Source: Ignavibacteriales bacterium (GTDB taxonomy: Bacteria > Bacteroidota > Ignavibacteria > Ignavibacteriales > Melioribacteraceae). From it: a DNA stretch of 64,000 nucleotides. The stretch's first letter is position 1, and each line of letters opens with the position of its first letter. This document shows positions 8,438 through 17,626 of this stretch, piece after piece. The notes beneath the pieces were generated by a model. It searched no databases. It had not been told where the DNA came from and saw nothing but the letters and a program-made list of their open reading frames with translations. A program made the position numbers and the translations under genes. Location of the stretch: the NCBI GenBank assembly GCA_020635275.1, contig JACKAA010000003.1, positions 567,001 through 631,000 of the forward strand. Reading direction: 5' to 3'.

Positions 8438-9070
8438 TTAATTTTTAAATTTTTCTATTTCCAAAATTTCACTGCACAAAGCAAGATCACTCTCTTCATT
8501 TGTAGCGACAATTACTAAATTTTTCTTCCCTTCATTTTCAATTATTTCATAAACTTTATCTTTTCCGGCTGTATCCAAATTTGATGTTGGTTCATCAAAA
8601 AATAAAATATTAGGTGAATGCAATAAAGCAAAAATAAATTTCATTCTTTGAAGCATTCCCGAGGAAAATCCTTTCAAATAATCATTTTTTCTATCATATA
8701 AATTAAATTCATTTAGCAAAAATTCAGCATTCTCACTGTTGTATTTCAGTCCTCTTATTTTAGAAATGTGAATCAAATTTTCTTCAGCAGTAAATTCGTT
8801 ATATAGAAACAAATAAGGCGAAACGAATCCCATTTTGTTATGAAGCTTTTCCGGAATTATTTCCTTATTTTCATTTTGATGAATGACCTTTCCTTTTGTA
8901 GGGGAAATTATTCCGGCTGCAATTTTTACCAAAGTAGATTTACCTGAACCATTTCTTCCGGAAAATCCATAAATATTACCGCTGGTTAAATTTTGATTAA
9001 TATTTTTAAATATTAATCTTCTTCCAAAGGTTTTGGTTACATCTTGAAAGGTTAGAGAATAGTTGGTCAT
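8438..9070 (-). CDS. ccmA: CcmA-like ABC transporter ATPase (heme exporter)
   Basis: A 210-residue ABC ATPase of the short CcmA type. Walker A is at residues 38-46 (GRNGSGKST), the signature is FSSGMLQR near 135-142, and Walker B is ILFFDEP near 155-161, followed by the D-loop SNLD. It should power the membrane protein encoded by the next gene (ccmB), in system I cytochrome c maturation. It lies 25 bases after the metalloprotease gene in a long minus-strand cluster that begins near bamD. Alone, the ATPase could belong to any small ABC-2 exporter; the neighbouring CcmB supports the call. Confidence 0.85.
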   Translation of the reverse strand: MTNYSLTFQDVTKTFGRRLIFKNINQNLTSGNIYGFSGRNGSGKSTLVKIAAGIISPTKGKVIHQNENKEIIPEKLHNKMGFVSPYLFLYNEFTAEENLIHISKIRGLKYNSENAEFLLNEFNLYDRKNDYLKGFSSGMLQRMKFIFALLHSPNILFFDEPTSNLDTAGKDKVYEIIENEGKKNLVIVATNEESDLALCSEILEIEKFKN

Positions 9071-9095
9071 TTATAAAAAATAATTCCGTATAAGT

Positions 9096-10757
9096 TTAGT
9101 TAATAACTACAAATTTACCTTTTTTAATTTTACCATTTGCACGTGTCGCAAAAATATATACACCGCTCGTCAGTTTTTCATTATCATTTGTAAATCCATT
9201 CCATCTAACAACAATTTTATCTGAATTAGAAATTGGTTCAACGCCGCTATATATTAAATTCATATCAATTGAATAAATAAACAATTCAGCCTTTCCGCTA
9301 ATATCTGTAAATGTTGGGATAAAAATCATATTATTTAATTCATAGTTAAACGGCTGCGGGTAAACAAAATCAACGGTTGATCTTTCTTTAAAGTCAGATG
9401 CTAATTCATTATTAATAATGTAACTATCATAAATATAATTGCTGTTGGTACCGCTTAATTTTACAAAATAATAATCATTTAAAGAAGTTGAACCTGAAAA
9501 GGAATTAGTATTAATTGTAAAATCAATATTCAGACTGCTGTTTTCAATTAAAGATCCTTCAATATCAGAATTGCTCATCACTGTTACAATTGTATCCGGC
9601 AAACCTTGTGAATTATCATAAAAGGACAAATAATTTATAGAAGTTGGTTCACTATTAAACATAACCGGCATTTTTTCAGGATCTAAAGCTAAAACTGAGG
9701 TTTCTTTTACTAGCGGATAAAATTTAGCTTCTTCAAAAAATTCATTTGATTTTGTTCTTTCATCTGTAAAATACATCCACACGCCAAACTCATTAAATAA
9801 TTGTGGAAAAGATTCTCCATTATTTTGTATTGAATTTGTTAATGCAACAATCGCTCTCTGTTTTTTTTCACCGATCAATTCCCAGCTATTTTTAATTATT
9901 ATATCACCTTTATTTGGTGTAGAATCTTCAAACTTTTGCTTCAAAAAAAGATTCCAAACAGCCAGATCATAGCCATCAACACTATTTGCTTTTGTTCTTG
10001 TAAAACGTCTGCTTGGTTCACGGAAATAAGTATCCATATAAAAATAATAATCGTTCACTTCATCAAAAACAAATTCTTCCATTGAGGTTGAGGTAAGTTC
10101 ATAATAAAAAATGTCATCATCATATCTAAGTCCAAAATTACCTAACTGAATTGCATGGTGAAATTCATGAGCAGCAGTGGCTTTTGCAGCTTCAATTCCA
10201 TGTGTATTAAACCCAGCACCAAAATCATTATCTAGTACAATATAACTTGAATAGGTTCCATCTCCGCTTGAATTTTCCGGTTCGGTATAACCATAATAGC
10301 TTGTATTAATAACATAAACATCATATAATTCATCCCCACCTTCATTGTCATCACTAGGTGGTGGTGGATATCCCAAAATGTTTACTTCATAATTATAGGA
10401 CGAATCGAAAGCAACAGCTAATTCTAGAACGGAATAACCGGGTTTATTTATACCGCTTTCATCAAAGTGAATTCGAAAAATTCCATCCGGCGAAACAATA
10501 CTTTTTGCTAAAATTGGTCTTGAAAATATTTCTGAGATTTTTTCTTGTTTACTAACATCAAATTCATTGAAATGATTATTTATAATTGCACGTAGTCCAA
10601 ATCCGCATTTTTCTGAAGAATTTTCCTCAATTTGAGCAGTAGAATATATTTGCTTAGAATTTATAATTGAATTTAATAATACATTATACAGGGAATCTAA
10701 GTTCTGGGCTTTAACACTAATCGCAATTAATATTAATATCAAAAATTGTTTTATCAT
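9096..10757 (-). CDS. Secreted metalloprotease-like protein with C-terminal sorting domain
   Basis: A 553-residue secreted protein. A signal peptide covers residues 1-17 (ending SVKAQ). A zinc-protease motif HEFHH lies in ATAAHEFHHAIQLG, in the setting seen in the MXAN_6640 family of putative metalloproteases. The last 85 or so residues look like a type IX secretion sorting domain: YPQPFNYELNN, then WNGFTNDNEKLTSGVYIF and a final KKGKFVVIN. So it is probably carried across the outer membrane and anchored or released. Its ATG overlaps the upstream stop by one base (TAATG). The third zinc ligand is not obvious, so activity is an inference. Confidence 0.85.
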   Translation of the reverse strand: MIKQFLILILIAISVKAQNLDSLYNVLLNSIINSKQIYSTAQIEENSSEKCGFGLRAIINNHFNEFDVSKQEKISEIFSRPILAKSIVSPDGIFRIHFDESGINKPGYSVLELAVAFDSSYNYEVNILGYPPPPSDDNEGGDELYDVYVINTSYYGYTEPENSSGDGTYSSYIVLDNDFGAGFNTHGIEAAKATAAHEFHHAIQLGNFGLRYDDDIFYYELTSTSMEEFVFDEVNDYYFYMDTYFREPSRRFTRTKANSVDGYDLAVWNLFLKQKFEDSTPNKGDIIIKNSWELIGEKKQRAIVALTNSIQNNGESFPQLFNEFGVWMYFTDERTKSNEFFEEAKFYPLVKETSVLALDPEKMPVMFNSEPTSINYLSFYDNSQGLPDTIVTVMSNSDIEGSLIENSSLNIDFTINTNSFSGSTSLNDYYFVKLSGTNSNYIYDSYIINNELASDFKERSTVDFVYPQPFNYELNNMIFIPTFTDISGKAELFIYSIDMNLIYSGVEPISNSDKIVVRWNGFTNDNEKLTSGVYIFATRANGKIKKGKFVVIN

Positions 10758-12856
10758 TAATTCAGTATTTTATAAGTTATACAATTATTATCATTATCAG
10801 TATACACTAAATAAGTTTTATTAAAAAATTGATTTACAAAATAGTCATTGATTTCAACAGCTTCAACAGAATTACTCAACTGCAAAAATTTCTTTTTTTC
10901 ATCTAATTTTAAAACTAATAATCTTTTATGCAGAGGTTTATACGCAAATATATATTTATCCTTCAATCCAATGCTATAAAATTTAATATTTTGATCAGTT
11001 GCTAAAGAATCTCCAAGTATTCGGATATTACTTTTATACAGTTCCACATTATCATTTTTTATTAAATATATTTTTTCTGTTTGGGTATCATTAAAAACAG
11101 TAATAAGGTTTTCATTTTTCTGTGATAAATCATTTAGTATTAAAGATTGAGTAGGAAAATTATCTTTGTAATTAATACTTATTAGGTTTTTAACTTCATT
11201 ATTTCTTGATTTAATAAAGGAAATTCCTCTTTCGTTTCTTTTCCAGTAAACAATTTGGTTCTGGGAATTCATTTTAGCATTAAGAACTAGCGAGTCGATA
11301 AATATAATATTGTCTTGTACATAATTGTTTTCAAATTTCTTTATACTTTCAAGGAAAAGATTGCTATTTGTTTTTTCAAGAATTTTATACTTGTTCTCTG
11401 CTTCAACCATTAACTGCAATATGGGATGAGTTGTGTAAGTATAATTTTGTCTTAATGTATTAGTGCTGTCATTTTTCAGATTTATAATTTCAATTAATCT
11501 ATTATCCTTTGAATATCCTATTAACTGAGTCAATGATTTTGAATAATTAAATTCGGTAAAACTATTTAAAAATGAAGTCGAATTTACTTCAACAAAAGTT
11601 CCGTTCAAATCCATTTTTAATGTGTTTACTGTATTGTCGAACATATCATGAACAAGGAAAAATGAAAAAACTGAATCTTTCCACTTTATATAATTTATTT
11701 TATTAGGTTTGCCGCCAATAGAAAAATTAAACCTTTTTCCCCATCTATGCTTGGCAGTAATCCTTTGCAGTTTTCCTTTTTTGCCTAACATTAGAATTGA
11801 ACTTGAATTCAATTTCTTATTAATCTTAAAATCACTTAACCCATTCATCACATAATTCAACGGTAGGTTTTCTGAATTTATATCAGATTTAAATGAAAGC
11901 TTATTCTCAAATTTATTCATTATTACCAAATCAGGTTTTCTATCTAAATTCAAATCTGATATTATAAATTTATCTGGAGTTATATTTGTTGCAATATGAA
12001 ATGAGTTGGAGTAAGAACTGACAGAATCTCCGATTAATACTTCAATTCCCTTTTCCTTTACTATAGCTATTTCAGGAAAAACGTCATCATTAATTTCAAT
12101 TCTTTTTAATGAATAAATCAGATCATCATATAAAACTTCACGACTTGGATAAAATCCGCTTACTTCTGTATTTTCTAAATATGCTAAGGAATTATTTAAA
12201 ACATCAACCCCTATTACATCATTTATTTCATCTTGATTAAAATCGAGTAATATTAAATCGCTAAAAACGCTTTGAGGAAAAACAATTTCTTGATTTAACC
12301 GGTATCCGTCATTTTCAATTTTAACAATTCCATTAAAATTATTGCCATAAACCAGAGCTTCATTTTTGCCATCATTATCAAAATCAGTTATTGTTAAAGA
12401 TGAAGGATAAGAATTAAATTCAATAGTGTGAAGCAATTGAAGCGAGTTGCTGCTAGTAAATGAAACTAAACCGACTAATCTTTTATTTCTGGAAACAAAT
12501 AGATAATAGTCATCTCCTTTTGCAGACTGATTAAAAAACTTAAAATCATTAATTGGGTAAAAGAAGAATTTCCTTTGCGGTGTTGAATATGTAGAATCTT
12601 TCAATCCCTGGTGAATTACAAAATTCTTTTCTTGATTTCCATAGAGGAAAATATCTTTAATTCCATCTTTGTTAAAATCGAGATAAATAAAATCAGTATA
12701 GCCCGGAAAAGTTTTAATAAAATTAGAAGAGCCAAAATTATTTAATAATGTTTGGGAATTAAGATTACTAAAAAGAATGAAACTTAAGAAAAGGAATCTT
12801 ACTAAACAATTATCTAGATGAAAGACGATATTGGCGTCTTTGGAGAGCTTCTTCAT
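10757..12856 (-). CDS. Large exported FG-GAP/VCBS-like repeat protein
   Basis: About 699 residues with an N-terminal hydrophobic segment (LVRFLFLSFILFSNLNSQ, about residues 18-35) that serves as signal peptide. Calcium-loop repeats typical of FG-GAP/VCBS propeller blades recur: DFNKDGIKDI, DFDNDGKNEAL, DFNQDEINDV, INDDVFPEIA, DLNLDRKPDLV. This suggests a beta-propeller that binds other surface proteins or glycans; no enzyme motif is seen. No sorting domain is obvious at the C-terminus. I use the ATG at 12856, preceded by AAGGAG, although this start lies 47 bases inside the thioesterase gene. It is coupled to the next gene by TAATG. Confidence 0.82.
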   Translation of the reverse strand: MKKLSKDANIVFHLDNCLVRFLFLSFILFSNLNSQTLLNNFGSSNFIKTFPGYTDFIYLDFNKDGIKDIFLYGNQEKNFVIHQGLKDSTYSTPQRKFFFYPINDFKFFNQSAKGDDYYLFVSRNKRLVGLVSFTSSNSLQLLHTIEFNSYPSSLTITDFDNDGKNEALVYGNNFNGIVKIENDGYRLNQEIVFPQSVFSDLILLDFNQDEINDVIGVDVLNNSLAYLENTEVSGFYPSREVLYDDLIYSLKRIEINDDVFPEIAIVKEKGIEVLIGDSVSSYSNSFHIATNITPDKFIISDLNLDRKPDLVIMNKFENKLSFKSDINSENLPLNYVMNGLSDFKINKKLNSSSILMLGKKGKLQRITAKHRWGKRFNFSIGGKPNKINYIKWKDSVFSFFLVHDMFDNTVNTLKMDLNGTFVEVNSTSFLNSFTEFNYSKSLTQLIGYSKDNRLIEIINLKNDSTNTLRQNYTYTTHPILQLMVEAENKYKILEKTNSNLFLESIKKFENNYVQDNIIFIDSLVLNAKMNSQNQIVYWKRNERGISFIKSRNNEVKNLISINYKDNFPTQSLILNDLSQKNENLITVFNDTQTEKIYLIKNDNVELYKSNIRILGDSLATDQNIKFYSIGLKDKYIFAYKPLHKRLLVLKLDEKKKFLQLSNSVEAVEINDYFVNQFFNKTYLVYTDNDNNCITYKILN

Positions 12857-13280
12857 ATCTCCTTTTTTCTTCGTCTGTTTCTGGAACAATCTCAAATGTC
12901 TTTACCGGTTTACCGTTATCATCAACACCAACAAATGTAAGGTATGCAGAATTTGTATGCAAATGTTTTCCTTTAGTAAAATTTTGGGCAATAACTTTAA
13001 CTCCAACTTCAACCGAAGTATTAAATGCTCTGTTTACTGAGGCTGTTAATGTTACAACATCACCTAATTTTATTGGTTGCCTAAAATCAATATTGTCAAC
13101 TGAAGCAGTTACGCAAACTCTTTCGGAATGTTTACTGGCTGCCAATGCTGCACAAATATCAATCCAATGCATTAACTGTCCGCCGAGCAAATTACCTAAT
13201 TGATTTGTATGCTGCGGTAAGACCAGCTCAGTCATTGTTACAATTGAATTTTTAACAAACTTCTTTTTTTTCTTAGCCAT
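12810..13280 (-). CDS. Hotdog-fold acyl-CoA thioesterase (YciA/BFIT type)
   Basis: A 156-residue acyl-CoA thioesterase of the hotdog superfamily. The core motif PQHTNQLGNLLGGQLMHWID, with the conserved Asn-x-x-G-x-x-x-G-G pattern, is followed by SVDNIDFRQPIKLGDVVTL, which is standard for cytosolic YciA/BACH-like enzymes that hydrolyse acyl-CoA to free acid and CoA. The N- and C-terminal tails are Lys/Arg-rich. It overlaps bamD by eight bases at its start and the FG-GAP gene by 47 at its end. This is an odd partner for envelope genes; a link to lipid homeostasis is only a guess. Confidence 0.92.
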   Translation of the reverse strand: MAKKKKKFVKNSIVTMTELVLPQHTNQLGNLLGGQLMHWIDICAALAASKHSERVCVTASVDNIDFRQPIKLGDVVTLTASVNRAFNTSVEVGVKVIAQNFTKGKHLHTNSAYLTFVGVDDNGKPVKTFEIVPETDEEKRRYEEALQRRQYRLSSR

Positions 13281-14016
13281 TTTGTAAATCTTGGTTTAAA
13301 TCCTGTAGCTCTTCAACATGAGAATCTTTTGGATATTTTCTTAGAAAATCTGCAATATTTCTTAAGGCTTCATCATTCATCTCTTTTTGAACAAGAAGTT
13401 TTATCAAATTATAATGTGCAAGCGGTGCATATTTAGAATCATGGTAAGTATCTTTTACTAAAGTGTAGTAATCAATTGCTGCAGTATAGTATTCCATTTT
13501 TTCATAAATAACTGCACTGTTGTATTCTTTTTCTGCAAATTTTGCATATAGTTCATCAATCTTTTTTTCAGCTTCTTCTACCTTTGGATGTAACGGAAAA
13601 AATTCAATAAAAGCCTGAAATTCATCAATTGCCTTTTTTGTATAACTTTGCTCAAGTTGATAAACCGGTGAAAGTTGATAGTACGAATCGGCTAGCATAA
13701 ATTGTGCATCTTGTACAAATTCACTTGTTGGAATATCTCTAATAAGTTTGCTGAATTCATAAGCAGCTAAAAGATATTGTTCGCGTTTATAATATGTAAA
13801 TGCCAAAAAATATTGAGCATCATCATTAACAGAACTGCCGGCATATTGTAGTAAAACTGATTGATATTCTCTTATTGCATCTTCATAATCTTCATCAGTC
13901 ATTAATTGTTTTGCATACTGAAGATGTTCTTCAGCAGTTAAAGTTGATGTATCTACAGATGATCCGCAGCTCCAAAAAATAATTGAAACTAAAATAATTA
14001 TTAAAATTTGTTTCAT
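13273..14016 (-). CDS. bamD: Outer membrane assembly lipoprotein BamD
   Basis: A 247-residue lipoprotein with a signal peptide and lipobox (IIFWSC, Cys17). It has five TPR-like repeats, including the BamD-typical stretches LQYAKQLMTDEDYEDAIREY, YYKREQYLLAAYEFSKLIRD and SPVYQLEQSYTKKAIDEFQ. BamD is the essential lipoprotein partner of BamA in inserting beta-barrel proteins into the outer membrane. Length and repeat number fit. It heads an overlapping set with the thioesterase gene (8-base overlap) and follows a small exported protein by 71 bases. The call rests on the SPVYxLEQxYTxxAI signature. Confidence 0.92.
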   Translation of the reverse strand: MKQILIIILVSIIFWSCGSSVDTSTLTAEEHLQYAKQLMTDEDYEDAIREYQSVLLQYAGSSVNDDAQYFLAFTYYKREQYLLAAYEFSKLIRDIPTSEFVQDAQFMLADSYYQLSPVYQLEQSYTKKAIDEFQAFIEFFPLHPKVEEAEKKIDELYAKFAEKEYNSAVIYEKMEYYTAAIDYYTLVKDTYHDSKYAPLAHYNLIKLLVQKEMNDEALRNIADFLRKYPKDSHVEELQDLNQDLQNG

Positions 14017-14087
14017 GTTTTATAAAGTGTCCTATAAATCAAAATTGAAGCGATAAAATTACTCATTTTTTTATATTGATAGAAATT

Positions 14088-14675
14088 TTATCTGCTTCTA
14101 ATATTAAAGAATAAATAAACTGCCACTGCAGCAGTTCCTATTGCAATTACTGGTTCGAGCGTACTAGAGAAAAAAGGTTCATCTGGTAATTTAGCCGAGG
14201 TAAATGAATACGCAATATTTTCCAACTTAGGAATTTCGGAATAAGGTACCGAATCATTAATTGTGAATGTTACCCATTTTACCTCTCCAATATTTTCATT
14301 TTGAGCTGTAAAATATGAAATACGTATTTCAGCTGTTCTATCAATTAAATATTCGCCAAATAATCCATCTCTAAACATTTCGGGATAATAAATCTTTGCT
14401 TCTTCTAATGAAAAATTCAAAACGTTATTGTTATTACCAATGCTAATTTTATTTTCCTGAAGATATTTTATTACTGTATTTTCCAAAACAGAATATTCTT
14501 CAGCAGATTTATAATTAAGCTTATATGATTCATCAACATTAATCTTTTTTGATATTTCATTTGCAGATATCTTAATTAATGAATCTATTAACTCAAAATT
14601 TGTTTTTACCTGGGCATTTGATAAAGTAAACAAGCTTAATAGCGATAATATTGTTAATGCTCTACTTAGGTGCAT
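14088..14675 (-). CDS. Exported protein with C-terminal membrane anchor, function unknown
   Basis: A 195-residue protein not recognised from any family. It has a signal peptide (residues 1-21, ending LFTLSNAQ), a mixed soluble region of about 140 residues, and a C-terminal hydrophobic segment (VIAIGTAAVAVYLFFNI, about 173-190) ending in a basic R-S-R, so it is probably anchored to the inner membrane with its body in the periplasm. It lies just upstream of bamD in the same direction (71 bases) and may be co-transcribed. Nothing indicates catalysis. Confidence 0.72.
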   Translation of the reverse strand: MHLSRALTILSLLSLFTLSNAQVKTNFELIDSLIKISANEISKKINVDESYKLNYKSAEEYSVLENTVIKYLQENKISIGNNNNVLNFSLEEAKIYYPEMFRDGLFGEYLIDRTAEIRISYFTAQNENIGEVKWVTFTINDSVPYSEIPKLENIAYSFTSAKLPDEPFFSSTLEPVIAIGTAAVAVYLFFNIRSR

Positions 14676-14911
14676 AATTTTAATTTTAGTGAAGCAAAAT
14701 TTTCAAAAGTAAAAAGATAGCTAATTCTATTTCAAAAATAAACGAAGTTTCTATTACAATTTACTTAAAGATTTTAGAGTTTTTACCATAAAAACATTGC
14801 AATGTTCCTTATATTAAACATTTAATGCAAATTATTAGGGGTCAAAAAAAGGTAACATCTTGCCTTTAATTTATATTATCTTTAAAATCCGAATGAAAAA
14901 AAGAGAGATTA

Positions 14912-15841
14912 ATGAAAATTGCTTTTAAAATATCCATAATCTTATTTGTTGTTTCAAGTTTATCGGCGCAATCTACATATAATTTTTTGCGATTGGATCA
15001 AAGTCCAAGAGCAGCCGCTTTAGCTGGCAGTTTTGTTGCAAATGTTGATGATCCTAATGTAATATTTTATAATCCTGCTGGAATTAGTACTTTGCAGGAA
15101 AATCCAATTTCTTTCTCATCTTTATTTTATTTACTTGATATAAATTCAGCGGCTCTTTCATACTCTCAAGAATTCGAAAATATTGGCAGATTTGGTGCCG
15201 GAATTCAATATATAAATTATGGATCTTTTGTGGAAGCAAATGATCTTGGAACTAAAACGGGAGAATTTGGTGCAGGCGAATTTGCTGCGGTAATTGGATA
15301 TTCAAATGAATTAGATCAAAACTTTTATTATGGTGCTAATGCAAAATTTATTTTTTCAAGCATTGCAGACAGATCTTCCATGGGATTAGCTGTTGATCTA
15401 GGACTTTTATATACAATTCCGGATGAAAGATGGAGTTTTGGTTTCTCTGTTTTAAATCTTGGATCTCAAATTACACAATATTATTCCACAAGTGAAGATT
15501 TACCATTAGATATTAGACTGGGTATTTCAAAAACATTACAGCATTTGCCTTTTACTTTCTTTGCTTCCTTAAATAAATTAAATGAAAAATATGACAAACT
15601 TGGCGATCGTTTTCAGCAATTTACATTTGGCGGTGAGTTTAAAATGAGCAAAGTTGTTAGACTACGTTTTGGTTATGATAATGAAAAACGTAAAGAATAT
15701 AAAATTGGCGGAACTGGCGGAATTGCCGGTTTTAGTCTTGGTTTAGGTTTGTTAATTTCAAAATATAATTTTGATTATGCTTTTTCTTCGCTTGGTTCAA
15801 TTGGAGCTTTACATAGAATTGGCATTTCCACAGAGTTATAA
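14912..15841 (+). CDS. porQ: PorQ-like type IX secretion outer membrane protein
   Basis: A 309-residue outer membrane beta-barrel protein of the PorV/PorQ family. A signal peptide (about 1-19) is followed by the diagnostic start TYNFLRLDQSPRAAALAGSF and FYNPAGISTL, then repeated amphipathic strands to the C-terminus. In Bacteroidota PorQ is needed for type IX secretion or cargo attachment. Two sorting-domain proteins in this window would be cargo. The start has AGAGAGATTA upstream. The 236-base upstream region is AT-rich and contains a 14-bp palindrome (14793-14806) of unknown use. Monocistronic as far as seen. Confidence 0.85.
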   Translation: MKIAFKISIILFVVSSLSAQSTYNFLRLDQSPRAAALAGSFVANVDDPNVIFYNPAGISTLQENPISFSSLFYLLDINSAALSYSQEFENIGRFGAGIQYINYGSFVEANDLGTKTGEFGAGEFAAVIGYSNELDQNFYYGANAKFIFSSIADRSSMGLAVDLGLLYTIPDERWSFGFSVLNLGSQITQYYSTSEDLPLDIRLGISKTLQHLPFTFFASLNKLNEKYDKLGDRFQQFTFGGEFKMSKVVRLRFGYDNEKRKEYKIGGTGGIAGFSLGLGLLISKYNFDYAFSSLGSIGALHRIGISTEL

Positions 15842-16012
15842 AAAGTTATTAATTTAGATAATTTATCTTTTATCACATCTTGAAAAATTCCCCATTTTCA
15901 TTTCTCATTGTTGAGACATTTTTCCCTTTATACGTTATTTTTAATTCAAAACTTAATACTGATTAATGGCAAGAAAGTTGACATTATCCAATGTTAACTT
16001 TTGTATAGAATT

Positions 16013-16447
16013 ATGAATCAAGATACAAATACTGCCATTTATACAATTAGTGTAGCTGCTGATATTTTAGGCATTTCAATTCATACTTTAAGAATGTATG
16101 AACGTGAAGGCTTAATTCTTTCTTACCGAAAAAAAAGTAACCAACGTCTTTATTCCCAAAAAGACTTAGAAAGAATAGTATGCATTCAAAAAACAATTAA
16201 CGAAGATAAAATTAATATTGAAGGAATTAGACGAGTTTTAGCACTACTTCCATGTTGGGCAATTATTAAATGTTCTAAAAAAGATAGAGAAAATTGTGAG
16301 TTTTATTCTTCACATACCAAACCATGCTGGATGATTAACCATACTAACAATATTTGTAAAGATAGAAATTGTAGAGATTGCGATGTATATCAAAGCTTTG
16401 GCTCCTGCGATTCAATTAAAAATAAATTAAAAGATTTATTAACCTAA
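16013..16447 (+). CDS. MerR family regulator with Cys-rich C-terminus
   Basis: A 144-residue MerR-type transcription factor. The winged helix-turn-helix is at residues 8-75 (YTISVAADILGISIHTLRMY, EREGLI...NQRLYSQKDLERI). The C-terminal third holds eight cysteines spaced x5, x7, x9, x9, x4, x2 and x8, a pattern fit for a metal or Fe-S ligand set, but with no family I can name. I take the ATG at 16013; an in-frame TTG lies four codons earlier. It is 12 bases before an exported protein of unknown function, so probably controls or is co-expressed with it. The inducer is unknown. Confidence 0.88.
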   Translation: MNQDTNTAIYTISVAADILGISIHTLRMYEREGLILSYRKKSNQRLYSQKDLERIVCIQKTINEDKINIEGIRRVLALLPCWAIIKCSKKDRENCEFYSSHTKPCWMINHTNNICKDRNCRDCDVYQSFGSCDSIKNKLKDLLT

Positions 16448-16459
16448 TCGGGTATAATT

Positions 16460-17557
16460 ATGAAAATGAAAGCAATTTATCTTTTAACAATTTTTACAAT
16501 TTCAAATTTTCTTTTTGCCTCAGAACATGGAATTTATTTATTAACCAACAAATCGGTTACCGGCAATATTGATGAAATTTCTAAAACAATTGGAACAGCG
16601 TTTTCCAATTCAGGTTACAAAGTTCAATTCAATAATGAAATTCATACTCCGGATTACGTAAGAGAAGATCAAAATGAACATTGTGGTTTTAAAGCTCAAT
16701 TAATTGTTTTAACCAAAGAAGATTACTCAAATTTCTTAACATCTTATGGTTCAAAATATTTAGTTGGAGGTTTTTTAAAAATTGGACTTTTTGAAAATGA
16801 AAATGGCTTAAACATAGCAATAACTGATTTAGAAACTATTAACAGAACAATTTTTAATGATCTTTTTGAAAATGATGAAGTAGAAAAGTATAATGAAGTA
16901 ATAACAAAAACAAAAGTTTACAAAAAGGAAATTATTTCATTATTACACAAAACCATAACCTCTGGTGAAAAAGTTGAACAAAACATGGAGCCAATAAGAG
17001 ATGATGAGGATTTAGCTGAATCATCAAAAGATATGTTTATGATGGTTGGATCATTAACTTTATTTAATGATGAAGATCAGTTTCCAATAATTTATTCAAC
17101 AGAAAATAAAAGTGGTTTTTCAGGTATTCAAAAACTGAAAAATGATTTTATAACTAATATTAAAAATTTTACTCCAGCTGAAGACGATATAGAATACAGA
17201 TGGTATCAGAATGAAGAAGATTTAAAATGGAAAGTTATCTCACAAATTGAATCACCAAAAAACAATGCTATTTTATTAGGAATTACTCGTCCGCGGACCG
17301 AAGGAGTTTCATTCAATATTGCCGGCAGTTCAAGAGAAAATGACAAAAATATGTGTCCTGGTATTGATCATGCAGGCGCTTATCCAATTGAAATTCTACT
17401 TTTGCAAGAAAAAGATAAAATTAATGTTTATACTCAAAGAGAAATGCATAGAATGGATATGTATTTTTGGGATGCGGGAATGAGTGCTTTTATGGATCAC
17501 ATGAGTATGCCTGGAATTTTGGATGATTCCATAAAAAAAGCATTACTTGGAAAATAA
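16460..17557 (+). CDS. Exported protein of unknown function, MerR-linked
   Basis: A 365-residue protein with a signal peptide (residues 1-19, LFA before SEHGIY). The N-terminal half (IDEISKTIGTAFSNSGYKV... then YLVGGFLKIGLFENENGLNIAITDLETI) weakly recalls the DUF302 layout, in which a strand pair ends in a short acidic motif; I do not rely on this. The C-terminal part carries His and Met residues (REMHRMDMYFWDAGMSAF, MDHMSMPGIL) that could bind metal. There is one Cys in the N-terminal and one in the C-terminal half of the mature chain. It directly follows the Cys-rich MerR gene and precedes a FadL-like porin gene by 69 bases. Confidence 0.72.
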   Translation: MKMKAIYLLTIFTISNFLFASEHGIYLLTNKSVTGNIDEISKTIGTAFSNSGYKVQFNNEIHTPDYVREDQNEHCGFKAQLIVLTKEDYSNFLTSYGSKYLVGGFLKIGLFENENGLNIAITDLETINRTIFNDLFENDEVEKYNEVITKTKVYKKEIISLLHKTITSGEKVEQNMEPIRDDEDLAESSKDMFMMVGSLTLFNDEDQFPIIYSTENKSGFSGIQKLKNDFITNIKNFTPAEDDIEYRWYQNEEDLKWKVISQIESPKNNAILLGITRPRTEGVSFNIAGSSRENDKNMCPGIDHAGAYPIEILLLQEKDKINVYTQREMHRMDMYFWDAGMSAFMDHMSMPGILDDSIKKALLGK

Positions 17558-17626
17558 ATTATTTTAGGAATAAAATACCTAATTATATTATATTTATACT
17601 AACTCACCAAACATAATGGAGGAAAA

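Noticed and set aside
14793..14806. AACATTGCAATGTT palindrome upstream of porQ as an operator
   Set aside because: A single short AT-rich palindrome about 106 bases from the gene with no partner site; too weak to call.
15978..16009. TTGACA plus TATAGA with a 20-base spacer and an ACATT-N4-AATGT dyad as a MerR-type promoter
   Set aside because: Transcription would begin downstream of the MerR ATG at 16013, so it cannot drive this gene as annotated; no later start fits.
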